Source: Paenibacillus periandrae
GTDB lineage: Bacteria; Bacillota; Bacilli; Paenibacillales; NBRC-103111
Length of the DNA stretch: 64,000 nt
Assembly (NCBI RefSeq): GCF_022458865.1
Contig: NZ_JAJNMU010000007.1
Span: forward strand, 124,001 to 188,000
Reading direction: 5' to 3'
The notes under the pieces are model-generated. The model saw only the letters and a list, made by a program, of their open reading frames with translations, was not told the origin of the DNA and searched no databases. The position numbers and the translations under genes are program-made. How positions within the stretch are numbered: the stretch's first letter is position 1; each line of letters opens with the position of its first letter. Below, one piece after another: positions 29,292 to 37,995 of the stretch.

Positions 29292-30503
29292 ATGACTACA
29301 TATCACGCTTTGACAGAAGCGGAAGCAGTAGCCTACGCTCGTACCATACCTGACTTATTCACTGCTGGAAGTGAGCTTTCCAGTCATGAAATCGGGGACG
29401 GGAATTTGAATCTCGTATTTCATATTTCTGAGGCTTCGACAGGTAAAAGTATTATTTTGAAGCAGGCGTTGCCCTATGCCAAGGTTGTTGGGGAATCATG
29501 GCCGCTCACGCTGGACCGGGCGCGAATTGAAAGTGAAGCTTTACAGATACAAGAATCCTTATGCCCCGATCTGGTGCCGCATGTGTATACGTATGATAAA
29601 GATTTGGCCTTAACAGTCATGCAGGATTTAAGTGATCATGTTATTATGCGTAAAGGGTTGATGGATGGCAATCGCTATCCGTTGTTTGCGCAGCATATTG
29701 GACGTTTCATAGCCCACACGTTATTTTATACGTCAGATCTTGGCATGAATCAGCAGGAAAAAAAGCTGCGCGTCAAGCAATTCATTAATCCCGAGCTTTG
29801 CAAAATCACGGAGGATCTGATCTTCGATGATCCTTATCGCGATGCTGATACGAACGATATTCCTCCGTCTATCCGCAGCGAAGTCGAGGCTCTGTGGGTT
29901 GATAAGGAGCTGCTGCTCGAGGTTGCTATTCTGCGCAGCGGCTTTCTGACCAAGGCTCAAGCACTGCTTCACGGGGACTTGCACACTGGCAGTATATTTA
30001 TTACGGAGGATTCTACCAAGGTTATTGATCCCGAGTTCGCTTATTATGGTCCTATGGGCTTTGATATCGGCGCGGTATTTGCCAACCTGCTATTGAATTA
30101 TGCCGCACAGGAGGGCTGGAGCCGGGATCAACTGTCACGTGATGATTACCGCGGTTATTTGCTTGGAACGATCCGTGATATTTGGCATACGTTCAGTGGT
30201 GAGTTTCGCTCGATCTGGTCTCTGTATGGCGTAGACCACGTATTTGCGGACGAAAATTATCAAGAATGGTATCTGGAGCAGGTGCTTCGTGATGCGATCG
30301 GTTATACCGGATGCAAAATGGTCCGCCGCGTACACGGTCTTGCCCAGGTTGCCGACATTAACAAGCTTGAGGACGAAGCCGCCAAGGATCGCGCACGACG
30401 CATTGCGCTTCGCATCGGAACGGCCCTCATCAAACATAACCGTCAAGCTCAATCAATTAACGACCTTTTGGAGATTGCGGCCGAAGCGATTGAACAGAAA
30501 TAG
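29292..30503 (+). CDS. mtnK: S-methyl-5-thioribose kinase MtnK
   Basis: 403 residues; AAGGAGG is upstream of the ATG. The enzyme phosphorylates 5-methylthioribose to the 1-phosphate in the methionine salvage pathway. It has the eukaryotic-like/aminoglycoside-kinase fold: the GDGNLNLVFHI nucleotide loop near residue 37, ILKQALPY with the ATP-binding Lys, the catalytic loop LLHGDLHTGSIF, and DPEFAYYGPMGFDIGAVFAN with the metal-binding Asp. It is followed after 15 bases by mtnA, the next step of the pathway. Confidence 0.96.
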   Translation: MTTYHALTEAEAVAYARTIPDLFTAGSELSSHEIGDGNLNLVFHISEASTGKSIILKQALPYAKVVGESWPLTLDRARIESEALQIQESLCPDLVPHVYTYDKDLALTVMQDLSDHVIMRKGLMDGNRYPLFAQHIGRFIAHTLFYTSDLGMNQQEKKLRVKQFINPELCKITEDLIFDDPYRDADTNDIPPSIRSEVEALWVDKELLLEVAILRSGFLTKAQALLHGDLHTGSIFITEDSTKVIDPEFAYYGPMGFDIGAVFANLLLNYAAQEGWSRDQLSRDDYRGYLLGTIRDIWHTFSGEFRSIWSLYGVDHVFADENYQEWYLEQVLRDAIGYTGCKMVRRVHGLAQVADINKLEDEAAKDRARRIALRIGTALIKHNRQAQSINDLLEIAAEAIEQK

Positions 30504-30518
30504 AAAGGAGCATCTGGG

Positions 30519-31607
30519 ATGAGCATACAAGAACAGCAGGAAGAAAAGAATAAGGCAGCCGATTGGCTGCAGTCGGTCCGCTGGAACTCGGCGACCAATA
30601 GTTTGGATTTGTTGGATCAACGTCAGCTGCCGGATGAAATCGTGTACTTGGAGCTGACAACATCCGAGCAGGTGTGGGATGCGATCAAGCAGTTGGCGGT
30701 ACGCGGCGCGCCCGCAATCGGGATCGCAGCAGCGTACGGGGTTTATCTCGGCGCGCGGGACACAAGCGGCAGCCTGGAGCTGCTGCTTGCCGAAACGGTC
30801 AAGCAGTGTGATTATTTGGCGACGTCGCGCCCGACGGCGGTTAACTTGTTCTGGGCGCTGGAGCGGATGAAGCAGCGTGCCACGGAGCTTGCTTCGGCTG
30901 GCGGCGAGCCGGAAGCGATGAAGCAGTCGCTGCTGGATGAAGCGAAGCTGATCCAGAGCGAGGACGAGGAAACGTGCCGGCTTATCGGCGTGCACGCTTT
31001 AGATTTGTTTGAGGACGGAATGGGCGTGCTCACGCATTGCAATGCCGGCGGTCTGGCGACAGCCCGTTACGGCACGGCACTTGCGCCGATGTACCTGGCC
31101 CAGGAGCGCGGCATCCATCTCAAGGTGTTTGCCGATGAAACCCGTCCTGTGCTGCAAGGAGCGCGTCTGACCGCGTTCGAGCTGCAACAGGCAGGCATTG
31201 ATGTAACCCTCATCTGCGACAACATGGCTGGAGTCGTCATGAGTAAAGGCTGGGTACAAGCAGTCATTGTCGGCACAGACCGTGTCGCGGCCAATGGCGA
31301 CGTAGCCAACAAGATCGGCACCTACAGTGTGGCTGTTCTAGCCAAAGCTCACGGGATTCCTTTTTATGTAGCATGCCCGATGTCCACGATTGATCTGAAC
31401 ACGGCCAATGGGGCTGACATTCCGATTGAAGAGCGTCATGAGGACGAAATTACACAAGGCTTTGGCAAACGCACCGCACCGAAGGGTGTTAAGGTGTTCA
31501 ATCCTGCCTTTGATATCACACCGAATGAATATGTAACTGCGATTATTACCGAAAAAGGTGTAATCCGCGCCCCCTATCATGAGAATCTAAAAAAGCTTTT
31601 TGAATAG
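30519..31607 (+). CDS. mtnA: Methylthioribose-1-phosphate isomerase MtnA
   Basis: 362 residues; GAAAGGAGC precedes the ATG. It converts methylthioribose-1-phosphate to methylthioribulose-1-phosphate. It belongs to the eIF2B-alpha/MtnA family. The active-site Cys is in [20 protein letters not shown] and the Asp in [20 protein letters not shown]. GPs such as [17 protein letters not shown] near the N-terminus are typical. The first half is noticeably more GC-rich than the flanking genes. Other salvage genes (mtnBD, mtnW, mtnX) are not in the window. Confidence 0.96.
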   Translation: MSIQEQQEEKNKAADWLQSVRWNSATNSLDLLDQRQLPDEIVYLELTTSEQVWDAIKQLAVRGAPAIGIAAAYGVYLGARDTSGSLELLLAETVKQCDYLATSRPTAVNLFWALERMKQRATELASAGGEPEAMKQSLLDEAKLIQSEDEETCRLIGVHALDLFEDGMGVLTHCNAGGLATARYGTALAPMYLAQERGIHLKVFADETRPVLQGARLTAFELQQAGIDVTLICDNMAGVVMSKGWVQAVIVGTDRVAANGDVANKIGTYSVAVLAKAHGIPFYVACPMSTIDLNTANGADIPIEERHEDEITQGFGKRTAPKGVKVFNPAFDITPNEYVTAIITEKGVIRAPYHENLKKLFE

Positions 31608-31679
31608 CAACTATTGTCAGAATAAAATAAAGTTCTAGACTTAATACTATCAAAACCTAAACTTAAGAAGATCAAATAA

Positions 31680-31729
31680 CATAAAGGGTTCTACATATTA
31701 TACATGACTAATATGTGGAGCCCTTTATG
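31680..31729 (+). terminator. Long hairpin terminator after mtnKA
   Basis: A 21-bp stem beginning CATAAAGGG and ending CCCTTTATG, with two G-U pairs and an 8-nt loop, followed by TTTAAC. It lies about 75 bases after mtnA. The T-run is short, but the stem is very stable. Confidence 0.75.
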
Positions 31730-31891
31730 TTTAACTGTCCTTCCTCGTTAGTTGAATGTTCACCTATTGGAATGAATCAAGGCACTTGTTATGGATGTTA
31801 TTAGCTGAAATTCATCCAAACTTTTCTTGAGGAATCTTTTTCTTATACGCAGGACTGTTTTTTGTCCAGTTATGAAATGCCTATTGCGACG

Positions 31892-34048
31892 TTACTGCGC
31901 GGAAATCTCGAAATTCGTGCCGGCATCCCCGGCGAAAACAATCGATCCTCCCGCGGGCAGTTCGACCTTATCCTTGCCTCCGATGACACTGAAGTAGATA
32001 CATATACCCTTCTCATTATAAACGGCGAAGGAGGCGTTCGAGGACATGCTCACTTTAACGGTCTTGCCCCCGTCTTTGTCTTTTATCGTATACCACTGGG
32101 CGTATCCGCTCGACGGAATCGTAACGATTGACTTCTTAGCGACGGACATCGACTTCAAAGCGTCCTCGTTCACTAAGATGCTTCCACCCAGATCCAGGTA
32201 CTCAACGCCGTCCTGTGAAAAGAACGTATAGCCTAAGAGATCCCGCCCGTTCAATCCCGGAATTTGCAATTCGGAGACGGCCGTATTCGGACCTGTTATT
32301 CGCTTATCCAACACGTACCCCGGCAATTGTTTCGACACATTCATTTGGACGGACGGCAACACCAAATAAACGAGCGACGTATATTTCTCATTCAGCAGAT
32401 AATACTTCTTTCCATCGCGCTTGACCCATGCTTCTGTTATCTCTGTCGGAAGATCTTGGGGCTGGAGCCTCTCGGCATTGTACACTGACATAGCTATCTG
32501 TCCAAGACCCGGCAACGAAGCGTATTGACGAATCCATAAATAGGTACGGCCGTTCTCTTCTGTCACGAAGCTGATCTTCATATTCCCATCCGCACTCTGG
32601 AACGTGCCGTCCGCTGAATACTCGAAGATCTGGGCCGGATTATCGGGCGTCTGCTCCGAAGTGATGGACATGACGCCGCCTTCGGTAATATCTATGCTTA
32701 TCGTTGTATTTGTCGCGCCATAGATTCCCGAATACTGCAGCACGGACTCCGGCATATCAGCCTTTTCCGGTGCGCCGTATGACTTCTCAGGCTTGAATTC
32801 GGCAATCGTCCCTTTCTCCATCAGCGCCTGAAGCAGGATTTCGTTCGCCAGAAGCCGGTCGATCGTGCCGCTCCCGCCTGAAGTGACAACAGCTGCCGCC
32901 ATGTCCTGTTCGGGAAGCACAACGAGCGATGCGTGATAGAGAAGCGTGTCCCCGCCTTTGGTCAGCGCCTTCATCCCGTATTCGCCAAAGGGATACAGAT
33001 TGACGCTGTCCCAGCCGAGACCGTATTCGAAGGAGTTGTCCGCATCGTCAGGCCACAAAGACGTCTTGAACTCGTCTTGCGCCATGGCCGCAGCCGACTT
33101 ACCGGACAAGACTTCTTCCGCTTCCCCCGTAAAAATTTGCGAGAAACGAGCCATATCTTCCGCCGTGGAATAAATGCCTCCCGCTGCGATCACGTTGGAC
33201 GTCTCGTTGGGAAGTTGTCCTGTATAGGTACGATAATAGAGTCCAGCCATCTTCGCTGTGTTCAGAGAATCGAGCGGCGTCTTCGTATTGGCCATACCTA
33301 GAGGCTCCGTAATATATCGATGGATATATGAGGTAAAGTCCATGCCGCTGATTCGCTCAACCAGAATCTGGGCCAGCGTAAATCCGTCATTGCAGTAAAC
33401 CGAATAAGCGCCCGGGTTCGCCTTCAAGGTCTGACCGGCCAGTTGCTTCAGCAGTGTATCGTAGGCATAAGTATCGTTATCTTCGAATAAAAAGGCGTTC
33501 GTCAGCGACGATCCGTTCAGACCGGAAGAATGATTCAGCAGCATGCGCGGCGTAATCTGCTTGTAGCGTTCATCCTTCATCGTAAACTCAGGGATATACT
33601 GGACGACCGGCGTATCGAGATCGATTTGCCCTTGGTCGACCAGTTGCATGACGGCAACCGTGGTAAACATTTTACTCGTCGAACCGATCCCGTACATCGT
33701 GTCTTTCGTAAGCGGCTTCTGTCCCTGCTCATCGTTCTTGCCGGATTGTCCGGATACGACGATGTGACCATGATCGATAATGGCGTACTGCACGCTGTTC
33801 GTGCCGTAAGCTTTCGTTAGGAGCTCTGCCTTCTCCTTTGCAGCTTTCCTGGTTACTTCGTAGGTGATCACAGGCTCGTTCGAAGGCAAGTGCAAGATTA
33901 ACGGTACAGAGCTTGACTCGATCACCTCAGATGTATTCAATGTCACTGCTATGTTCTGCATCTCTGCCAGTGCTGCGTTGTCGTCCCATGAGGTTAGCAG
34001 CAGACACGAGGATAGCACAGCTCTTATTATCCATCGACTTTTTATCAT
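31892..34048 (-). CDS. Secreted beta-lactamase/penicillin-binding-protein-like serine hydrolase
   Basis: 718 residues; AAGGAG precedes the ATG. The N-terminal signal peptide ends near residue 29. The class C beta-lactamase-type domain (about 65-400) has the Ser-x-x-Lys motif in GIGSTSKMFTTVAVMQLVD, the Tyr-x-Asn motif in YSVYCNDGFTLAQ and LLNHSSGL. The remaining 300 residues form beta-rich domains of the kind that follow such hydrolases in Bacillales. The likely activity is a D-amino-peptidase or esterase outside the cell rather than true beta-lactam resistance. It is third in a unit with a GntR regulator and a DUF5808 membrane protein, 29 bases after the latter. Confidence 0.88.
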   Translation of the reverse strand: MIKSRWIIRAVLSSCLLLTSWDDNAALAEMQNIAVTLNTSEVIESSSVPLILHLPSNEPVITYEVTRKAAKEKAELLTKAYGTNSVQYAIIDHGHIVVSGQSGKNDEQGQKPLTKDTMYGIGSTSKMFTTVAVMQLVDQGQIDLDTPVVQYIPEFTMKDERYKQITPRMLLNHSSGLNGSSLTNAFLFEDNDTYAYDTLLKQLAGQTLKANPGAYSVYCNDGFTLAQILVERISGMDFTSYIHRYITEPLGMANTKTPLDSLNTAKMAGLYYRTYTGQLPNETSNVIAAGGIYSTAEDMARFSQIFTGEAEEVLSGKSAAAMAQDEFKTSLWPDDADNSFEYGLGWDSVNLYPFGEYGMKALTKGGDTLLYHASLVVLPEQDMAAAVVTSGGSGTIDRLLANEILLQALMEKGTIAEFKPEKSYGAPEKADMPESVLQYSGIYGATNTTISIDITEGGVMSITSEQTPDNPAQIFEYSADGTFQSADGNMKISFVTEENGRTYLWIRQYASLPGLGQIAMSVYNAERLQPQDLPTEITEAWVKRDGKKYYLLNEKYTSLVYLVLPSVQMNVSKQLPGYVLDKRITGPNTAVSELQIPGLNGRDLLGYTFFSQDGVEYLDLGGSILVNEDALKSMSVAKKSIVTIPSSGYAQWYTIKDKDGGKTVKVSMSSNASFAVYNEKGICIYFSVIGGKDKVELPAGGSIVFAGDAGTNFEISAQ

Positions 34049-34077
34049 TCGAACTCTCCTTCCGAAGATTGTTTCAT

Positions 34078-35148
34078 TTATCTAAAATAGACAAATACGA
34101 GAATGACGATTACCAGAATGGCTATCATTGCAGCGGCTATGATCCTACCGAGCGGATTGGCCATATTGATCGTCCAGCCGAAACCGTGAATGTGCGGAAC
34201 GATCAACGCCGGGTCTTCAGTGTTCACATAAATGCTGCCGAGCCACCTCCAGTGCCTTTCCTCCAGCGACGGAACGTCCCTTATCTGATCAATACCTTTG
34301 ATTCGCAGGTATAGCAAGACGCCGATGAGTGCCAAGAAGAGCGCTGCCCAGAGCGACATGCCGGAGTGGAAGAGCAGATTTCCCTTCCAACCGTACAACG
34401 CTATGGCTTGCGCCACCCCTAGGAATACAACCATTAGGAGCGAAGCGGACCAAGTCAGAATCGAATAGATTTTCTTGTACCTCAACTGTTTTTGCAACGA
34501 ACCTTCCCGGTCCTGAGGATCCAGCGACGTCCTGGCACGGCTGATCATCAGATTAACGCCAATGAAAAACGCGATATTCAGCGCTTGCACGATGTTCAGC
34601 ATGAACACGGTCCATACGGATTTGTAAGAGTAAAGATTTCCGAGATGCAACCATTGTGGAATCGCGTCCCACCTCGCAATAGCAAAGAAGATGCATAGTG
34701 CCATCACGGCGACATTTGCCGAATACCACCAAGAGCTCAACACCGAGCCATGCGTTTGGCCGACTACGAGGCTCGCTGCGCGCTTCGTCTGCACGACAGC
34801 CTGCCAGCCTCTGGCCGCCTTCAAGCGTTGCGCGGACATCCGACTGATCCAAATAGTGAAGCATGATACAATTATTAAAAGCAAAATGGCTGTCGTCCAA
34901 CCTAGCATACTCCATGCCGGTTGATGACGCGTCCATAAGAAGCAAGCTCCTCCGATTACGGCCGCAAAGCCGCCGGTGAGCAAGGCGTAATTCCGGCGAA
35001 TGGCTCGGACTGCCGTATCCTGCAGGGCCTCCGTCGGCAGCACGATGCCGAACAGCAGAGTCCGCAAGCCAATATAGACCTGTAAGCTGAGCATCAGAGC
35101 AATCATCAAATAACTGCTGGATATCATGATCATCGTTTCTTGTGTCAA
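34078..35148 (-). CDS. DUF5808-type multi-pass membrane protein
   Basis: 356 residues, TTG start at 35148 overlapping the GntR stop by 4 bases (TTGA), with GGAGGGG upstream; translation is coupled to the regulator. About eight membrane segments. The segment RHWRWLGSIYVNTEDPALIV plus GFGWTINMANPLG, placed before the last membrane segment, is the DUF5808 signature. Proteins with this domain are commonly paired with YtrA-type GntR regulators in Firmicutes. The function is unknown; a role in envelope stress is inferred only from the partner genes. Confidence 0.8.
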   Translation of the reverse strand: MTQETMIMISSSYLMIALMLSLQVYIGLRTLLFGIVLPTEALQDTAVRAIRRNYALLTGGFAAVIGGACFLWTRHQPAWSMLGWTTAILLLIIVSCFTIWISRMSAQRLKAARGWQAVVQTKRAASLVVGQTHGSVLSSWWYSANVAVMALCIFFAIARWDAIPQWLHLGNLYSYKSVWTVFMLNIVQALNIAFFIGVNLMISRARTSLDPQDREGSLQKQLRYKKIYSILTWSASLLMVVFLGVAQAIALYGWKGNLLFHSGMSLWAALFLALIGVLLYLRIKGIDQIRDVPSLEERHWRWLGSIYVNTEDPALIVPHIHGFGWTINMANPLGRIIAAAMIAILVIVILVFVYFR

Positions 35149-35546
35149 AGTTGTTCCCCTCCGCGATTCGTAATCATATCTCGGTACACCGACCTGCTCT
35201 CCTGTGCGAATGCCTCTTCCGCCATGCCTCGTACCGCAGCTGCAGCTGCAAGAGACCGCAACTGCCGCCGGAGCTTCTCCTCAAACGCCTCCGTCACTCC
35301 GGGCATCCCGTCGGGCTGAACGATAACACCCTTCTTTCGGTGTACTTGAAGTAAGCCCTCCTGCTTGAGCAAATTGTAGGCTTTGTTGACGGTATGGAGA
35401 TTGATCCCCAAGTCCTCCGCCAAGCTCCGGATCGACGGAAGCGGATCCCCCGGCCGCAAGGCGCCGGAGGCGATCCCTTCGACGATTTGGTCAACCAACT
35501 GTGCGTAAATCGGCGTTTCCGATTGCAGATCGAGCTCTATGAACAA
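35145..35546 (-). CDS. GntR-family (YtrA subfamily) transcriptional regulator
   Basis: 133 residues from a TTG at 35546; AAGGAGGG lies 6 nt upstream. The N-terminal winged helix has PIYAQLVDQIVEGIASGALRPG and LPSIRSLAEDLGINLHTVNKAYNLLKQEG. The short helical C-terminus (about 75-133) is typical of the YtrA subfamily, which lacks a large ligand domain and normally represses its own operon. A perfect inverted repeat over the promoter at 35654-35674 is the probable operator. Confidence 0.92.
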   Translation of the reverse strand: MFIELDLQSETPIYAQLVDQIVEGIASGALRPGDPLPSIRSLAEDLGINLHTVNKAYNLLKQEGLLQVHRKKGVIVQPDGMPGVTEAFEEKLRRQLRSLAAAAAVRGMAEEAFAQESRSVYRDMITNRGGEQL

Positions 35547-35558
35547 GAATATCCCTCC

Positions 35559-35624
35559 TTATGGCAGTTGCTGCGTGTCTTTAGGAAAACCATGTGCGAT
35601 TTTGACATGTCTTAGCCGTTCCAT
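35559..35624 (-). CDS. Possible 21-codon leader ORF upstream of the GntR gene
   Basis: ATG at 35624 to TAA at 35561-35559. The product begins MERLRHVKIAHG. GGCGGG lies about 9 nt before the ATG, and the TAA abuts the AAGGAGGG of the GntR gene, so translation could be coupled. There is no independent evidence that it is expressed, and it may be chance. Confidence 0.3.
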   Translation of the reverse strand: MERLRHVKIAHGFPKDTQQLP

Positions 35625-35653
35625 ATCGAACCACCCGCCTTTTTAATATTGTT

Positions 35654-35694
35654 TGTTATATTACATATATAACACATATATTAATGACACGCAA
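35654..35694 (-). promoter_or_regulatory. GntR operon promoter and operator
   Basis: On the minus strand TTGCGT (35689-35694), a 17-nt spacer and TATATA (35666-35671). The perfect inverted repeat TGTTATAT-TACAT-ATATAACA (35654-35674) covers the -10, as expected of a YtrA-type GntR repressor operator. Confidence 0.7.
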
Positions 35695-35848
35695 GATCCA
35701 GTTGTGGAGCTTTTTCATACAACTGAGCATAGGCGTTTTTCATTTCTTCTCGTAATTCTTTGTTCTCTTTCTCAAGTGCTTGAATTTTCCTATGCAGAGG
35801 TCTATCAAAAGATTGTGGTAATGTCTGTTGCCTTATTCGAACGGGAGT
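35681..35848 (-). pseudogene. C-terminal remnant of a coiled-coil transposon-type protein (TnpC-like)
   Basis: About 55 codons are open between two stops without a start. The translation contains LHRKIQALEKENKELREEM and NAYAQLYEKAP, a coiled coil like that at the C-terminus of Tn554-type TnpC or IS-accessory proteins. The segment is AT-rich relative to its neighbours and sits beside another gene fragment. Assignment to a transposon family is tentative. Part of the GntR promoter (its -35) lies inside this remnant. Confidence 0.5.
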
Positions 35849-35885
35849 TTAGTTATAATTGTTCTCTATAAGCAATGAGTTGTAA

Positions 35886-36059
35886 CCTACAGGTTATTGG
35901 AGTCGGAATGTTCATGAACTACTCAAACATTTGGAAAAACAAGGCTATGAGGGAGCACCAAGATTTCTCGGAATCGATGACTCTGGTCTTGAAATATTGA
36001 CATTTATTTCTGGAGAAGTTCCAGGGAACAAGTATCTAAAACTTGAACCATACATTTAA
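35886..36059 (+). pseudogene. N-terminal fragment of an aminoglycoside phosphotransferase-like protein
   Basis: 57 codons after an in-frame TAA, ending in TAA. The translation starts PTGYWSRNVHELLKHLEKQG and continues with APRFLGIDDSGLEILTFI and SGEVPGN. This is the characteristic N-lobe of APH/choline-kinase-family phosphotransferases. The start codon, the nucleotide loop and the whole catalytic lobe are missing. It is a decayed remnant with no product expected. Confidence 0.8.
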
Positions 36060-36130
36060 TTTTCATGGGAGCTAAATGAAGCATCGTCAGTCCAATACTT
36101 TAATCTGTGCTGACAACATACCAACTTTAG

Positions 36131-36165
36131 GCAGCAGCTGCGATCCACGCAGCTGCTGCTTTTTA
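36131..36165 (+). terminator. Strong terminator isolating the export operon
   Basis: GCAGCAGCTGCG, loop ATCCA, CGCAGCTGCTGC, then TTTTTATTTT. It lies 70 bases after the phosphotransferase remnant and may be the original terminator of that gene. Confidence 0.9.
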
Positions 36166-36181
36166 TTTTCTACGTATGGCT

Positions 36182-36223
36182 TTCACATTTTTTCACACTT
36201 CATTCACATCCCGTTGCTACAAT
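36182..36223 (+). promoter_or_regulatory. Three phased TTCACA repeats and a -10 upstream of the export operon
   Basis: TTCACA occurs at 36182-36187, 36192-36197 and 36203-36208, spaced 10 and 11 bp, one helical turn each. TACAAT at 36218-36223 fits a -10, with no good -35. This is the layout of an OmpR/PhoP-type response-regulator-activated promoter. The ATG is 50 bases downstream. Confidence 0.55.
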
Positions 36224-36273
36224 ATGAGAAAATCGGTAGTGTTCTGCCAAGTCGCTTGAAAGGAGAAGCTTGA

Positions 36274-37968
36274 ATGAAATCTCGCAATAAAATAGGGATC
36301 ATCGTAGCCAGCCTATTGGTACTATGCGGTGCTGGAGCCTATTGGTATGTTTCCTCTCAGCCCAAATCCCCGACTGCCAATCCACAAGAAAAAGTTCTCA
36401 CGATCAAAAAAGGGACCATCCGATCTGTTGTATCCGGCACTTCTCAATTCGAGGCCAGAGATATGCAGAATATTATAGCTACTGCCGATGGTACGATCAA
36501 AACGATGAATCTGACCCGCAATCAGGCTGTCAGCAAGGGGGATGTTTTGCTAGAAATATCGGTGCCCTCTCAGGAGATCAGCCTGCAGGAGGCGGAATCC
36601 ACCCTTGTGCAGCTGCAAAAGGATTTGAGCGAATTGCAAAACCAGCAACATCATTTACAGATCATCGCGCCGATTAGCGGCGCCTTGAGCTTGAGCAGCA
36701 ATTTGGACGTAGGCTCCAATGTCGGCAAAACAAGCCGATTTGCTACTTTGTCCGATTCCACTTCGTTCGTGACGAAGCTGTCTTTTGTACTGGAAAATGC
36801 GGTTCAGCTCAAAAAAGGCGATCTCATTGATCTTACCGTTGACGGATTTAATTTGACGAAAACCGCTAAGGTCGAAGCTATCGGGACTCAACCCAAGGCT
36901 GATGCCAACGGCGGTAAATTGCTTGAAGTTGACATCAAGGTAACCAATGACGGCACGTTAGCAGCGGGAATGAAGGTCAAGGGCAGCTTACAGCTGAATG
37001 GCCGGCTTGTGGAATCGTCCGATAAGGGCGTTCTGGATTACAATTCGATAGAAACGATTCTCACGAGCGCAAGCGGTGTCATTAAAGAATTGAAGGTGAA
37101 AACAGGCAGCTATGTCAAACAAGGCGATGTGATTGCCTCATTATTCAACGATACCCTGCAAAATGATATTGTGAGCAAGCAGTCTACGATAGAACGGCAA
37201 AAAAATACGATCAACGACCTGCAGGAAAAAGTAAAGCAGCTGACGATACGTGCTCCTTTTGACGGCGTGTTTTCTACCGATTTTGCCAATAAGAAAAGCA
37301 ATGTGCTGGCCAGCTATCCAGTCGGCTCCAAGATTGAAGTAAATACGCTGCTCGGAGCTGTTGCCAGTCTTGATTATATGCAGCTGCCGATTCAAGTCGA
37401 TGAATTGGACTTGCCCAATGTCAAAGCAGGCATGAAGGCCGCGGTCCGCGTAGATTCGATCTCCAACAAGGTGTTTGAAGGCGAGGTCAATCAAGTATCC
37501 ACCGTAGGCACGACCACGAATGGGGTTACCTTTTTCGATGCGGTGTTATCTGTCAAAAATACGAGTGAGCTGCGATACGGAATGACGGCTACAGCCGAAA
37601 TAATTATTCAGGATAAAAAGAATATTGTCCTGCTGCCTATCGAAGCACTTCAACAACAGCAAGGAAAGCGATACGTTACCCTGCTAAAAGCGGATGGCAC
37701 CAAGGAAGAACGCCATGAGGTTAAAATCGGAATCCGCAGCAAAACGGATATAGAAGTTACAGAGGGCTTGAACGAGGGCGATCAGGTTGTGGCAGCCTCA
37801 CGTCAAAGAACACAAAATGCCAGTCAGGCCGATATCGACCGTCTCCGTCAACAATTTCAAGGCGGTGCAGGTGGTGCAGGTGCTGGCGGATTTCCTGCTG
37901 GCCCTGGTGGTGCGGGTGCTGGCGGCACAGGTGGCGGCAACCAAAGAACGGGCGGAAACAATCGATAA
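36274..37968 (+). CDS. MacA/HlyD-like membrane fusion protein with duplicated adaptor unit and Gly-rich tail
   Basis: 564 residues; AAAGGAG precedes the ATG. One N-terminal membrane anchor (about 8-27). It then has two lipoyl/barrel-sandwich units: one near residues 68-150 (ADGTIKTMNLTRNQAVSKGD) and another near 270-345 (ASGVIKELKVKTGSYVKQGD). Each has a short coiled-coil hairpin and an IIAP/IRAPFDG second half. A beta-barrel and C-terminal domain follow (about 370-520), ending in a Gly/Ala-rich tail of about 35 residues. Such adaptors link an ABC permease to the cell surface. Most Gram-positive MacA-like proteins carry a single unit. It is followed by the ATPase and permease genes, forming a MacAB-type exporter. 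Confidence 0.88.
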   Translation: MKSRNKIGIIVASLLVLCGAGAYWYVSSQPKSPTANPQEKVLTIKKGTIRSVVSGTSQFEARDMQNIIATADGTIKTMNLTRNQAVSKGDVLLEISVPSQEISLQEAESTLVQLQKDLSELQNQQHHLQIIAPISGALSLSSNLDVGSNVGKTSRFATLSDSTSFVTKLSFVLENAVQLKKGDLIDLTVDGFNLTKTAKVEAIGTQPKADANGGKLLEVDIKVTNDGTLAAGMKVKGSLQLNGRLVESSDKGVLDYNSIETILTSASGVIKELKVKTGSYVKQGDVIASLFNDTLQNDIVSKQSTIERQKNTINDLQEKVKQLTIRAPFDGVFSTDFANKKSNVLASYPVGSKIEVNTLLGAVASLDYMQLPIQVDELDLPNVKAGMKAAVRVDSISNKVFEGEVNQVSTVGTTTNGVTFFDAVLSVKNTSELRYGMTATAEIIIQDKKNIVLLPIEALQQQQGKRYVTLLKADGTKEERHEVKIGIRSKTDIEVTEGLNEGDQVVAASRQRTQNASQADIDRLRQQFQGGAGGAGAGGFPAGPGGAGAGGTGGGNQRTGGNNR

Positions 37969-37995
37969 ATGGTACATAAGGAGGTATTTCCCGGA

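Larger units (their letters stand above)
35849..36273. other. Gene-poor region with a gene remnant, terminator and promoter repeats
   Basis: No intact gene. It contains the aminoglycoside-phosphotransferase fragment (35886-36059), a strong terminator (36131-36165) and the TTCACA repeats upstream of the export operon (36182-36223). Confidence 0.6.
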
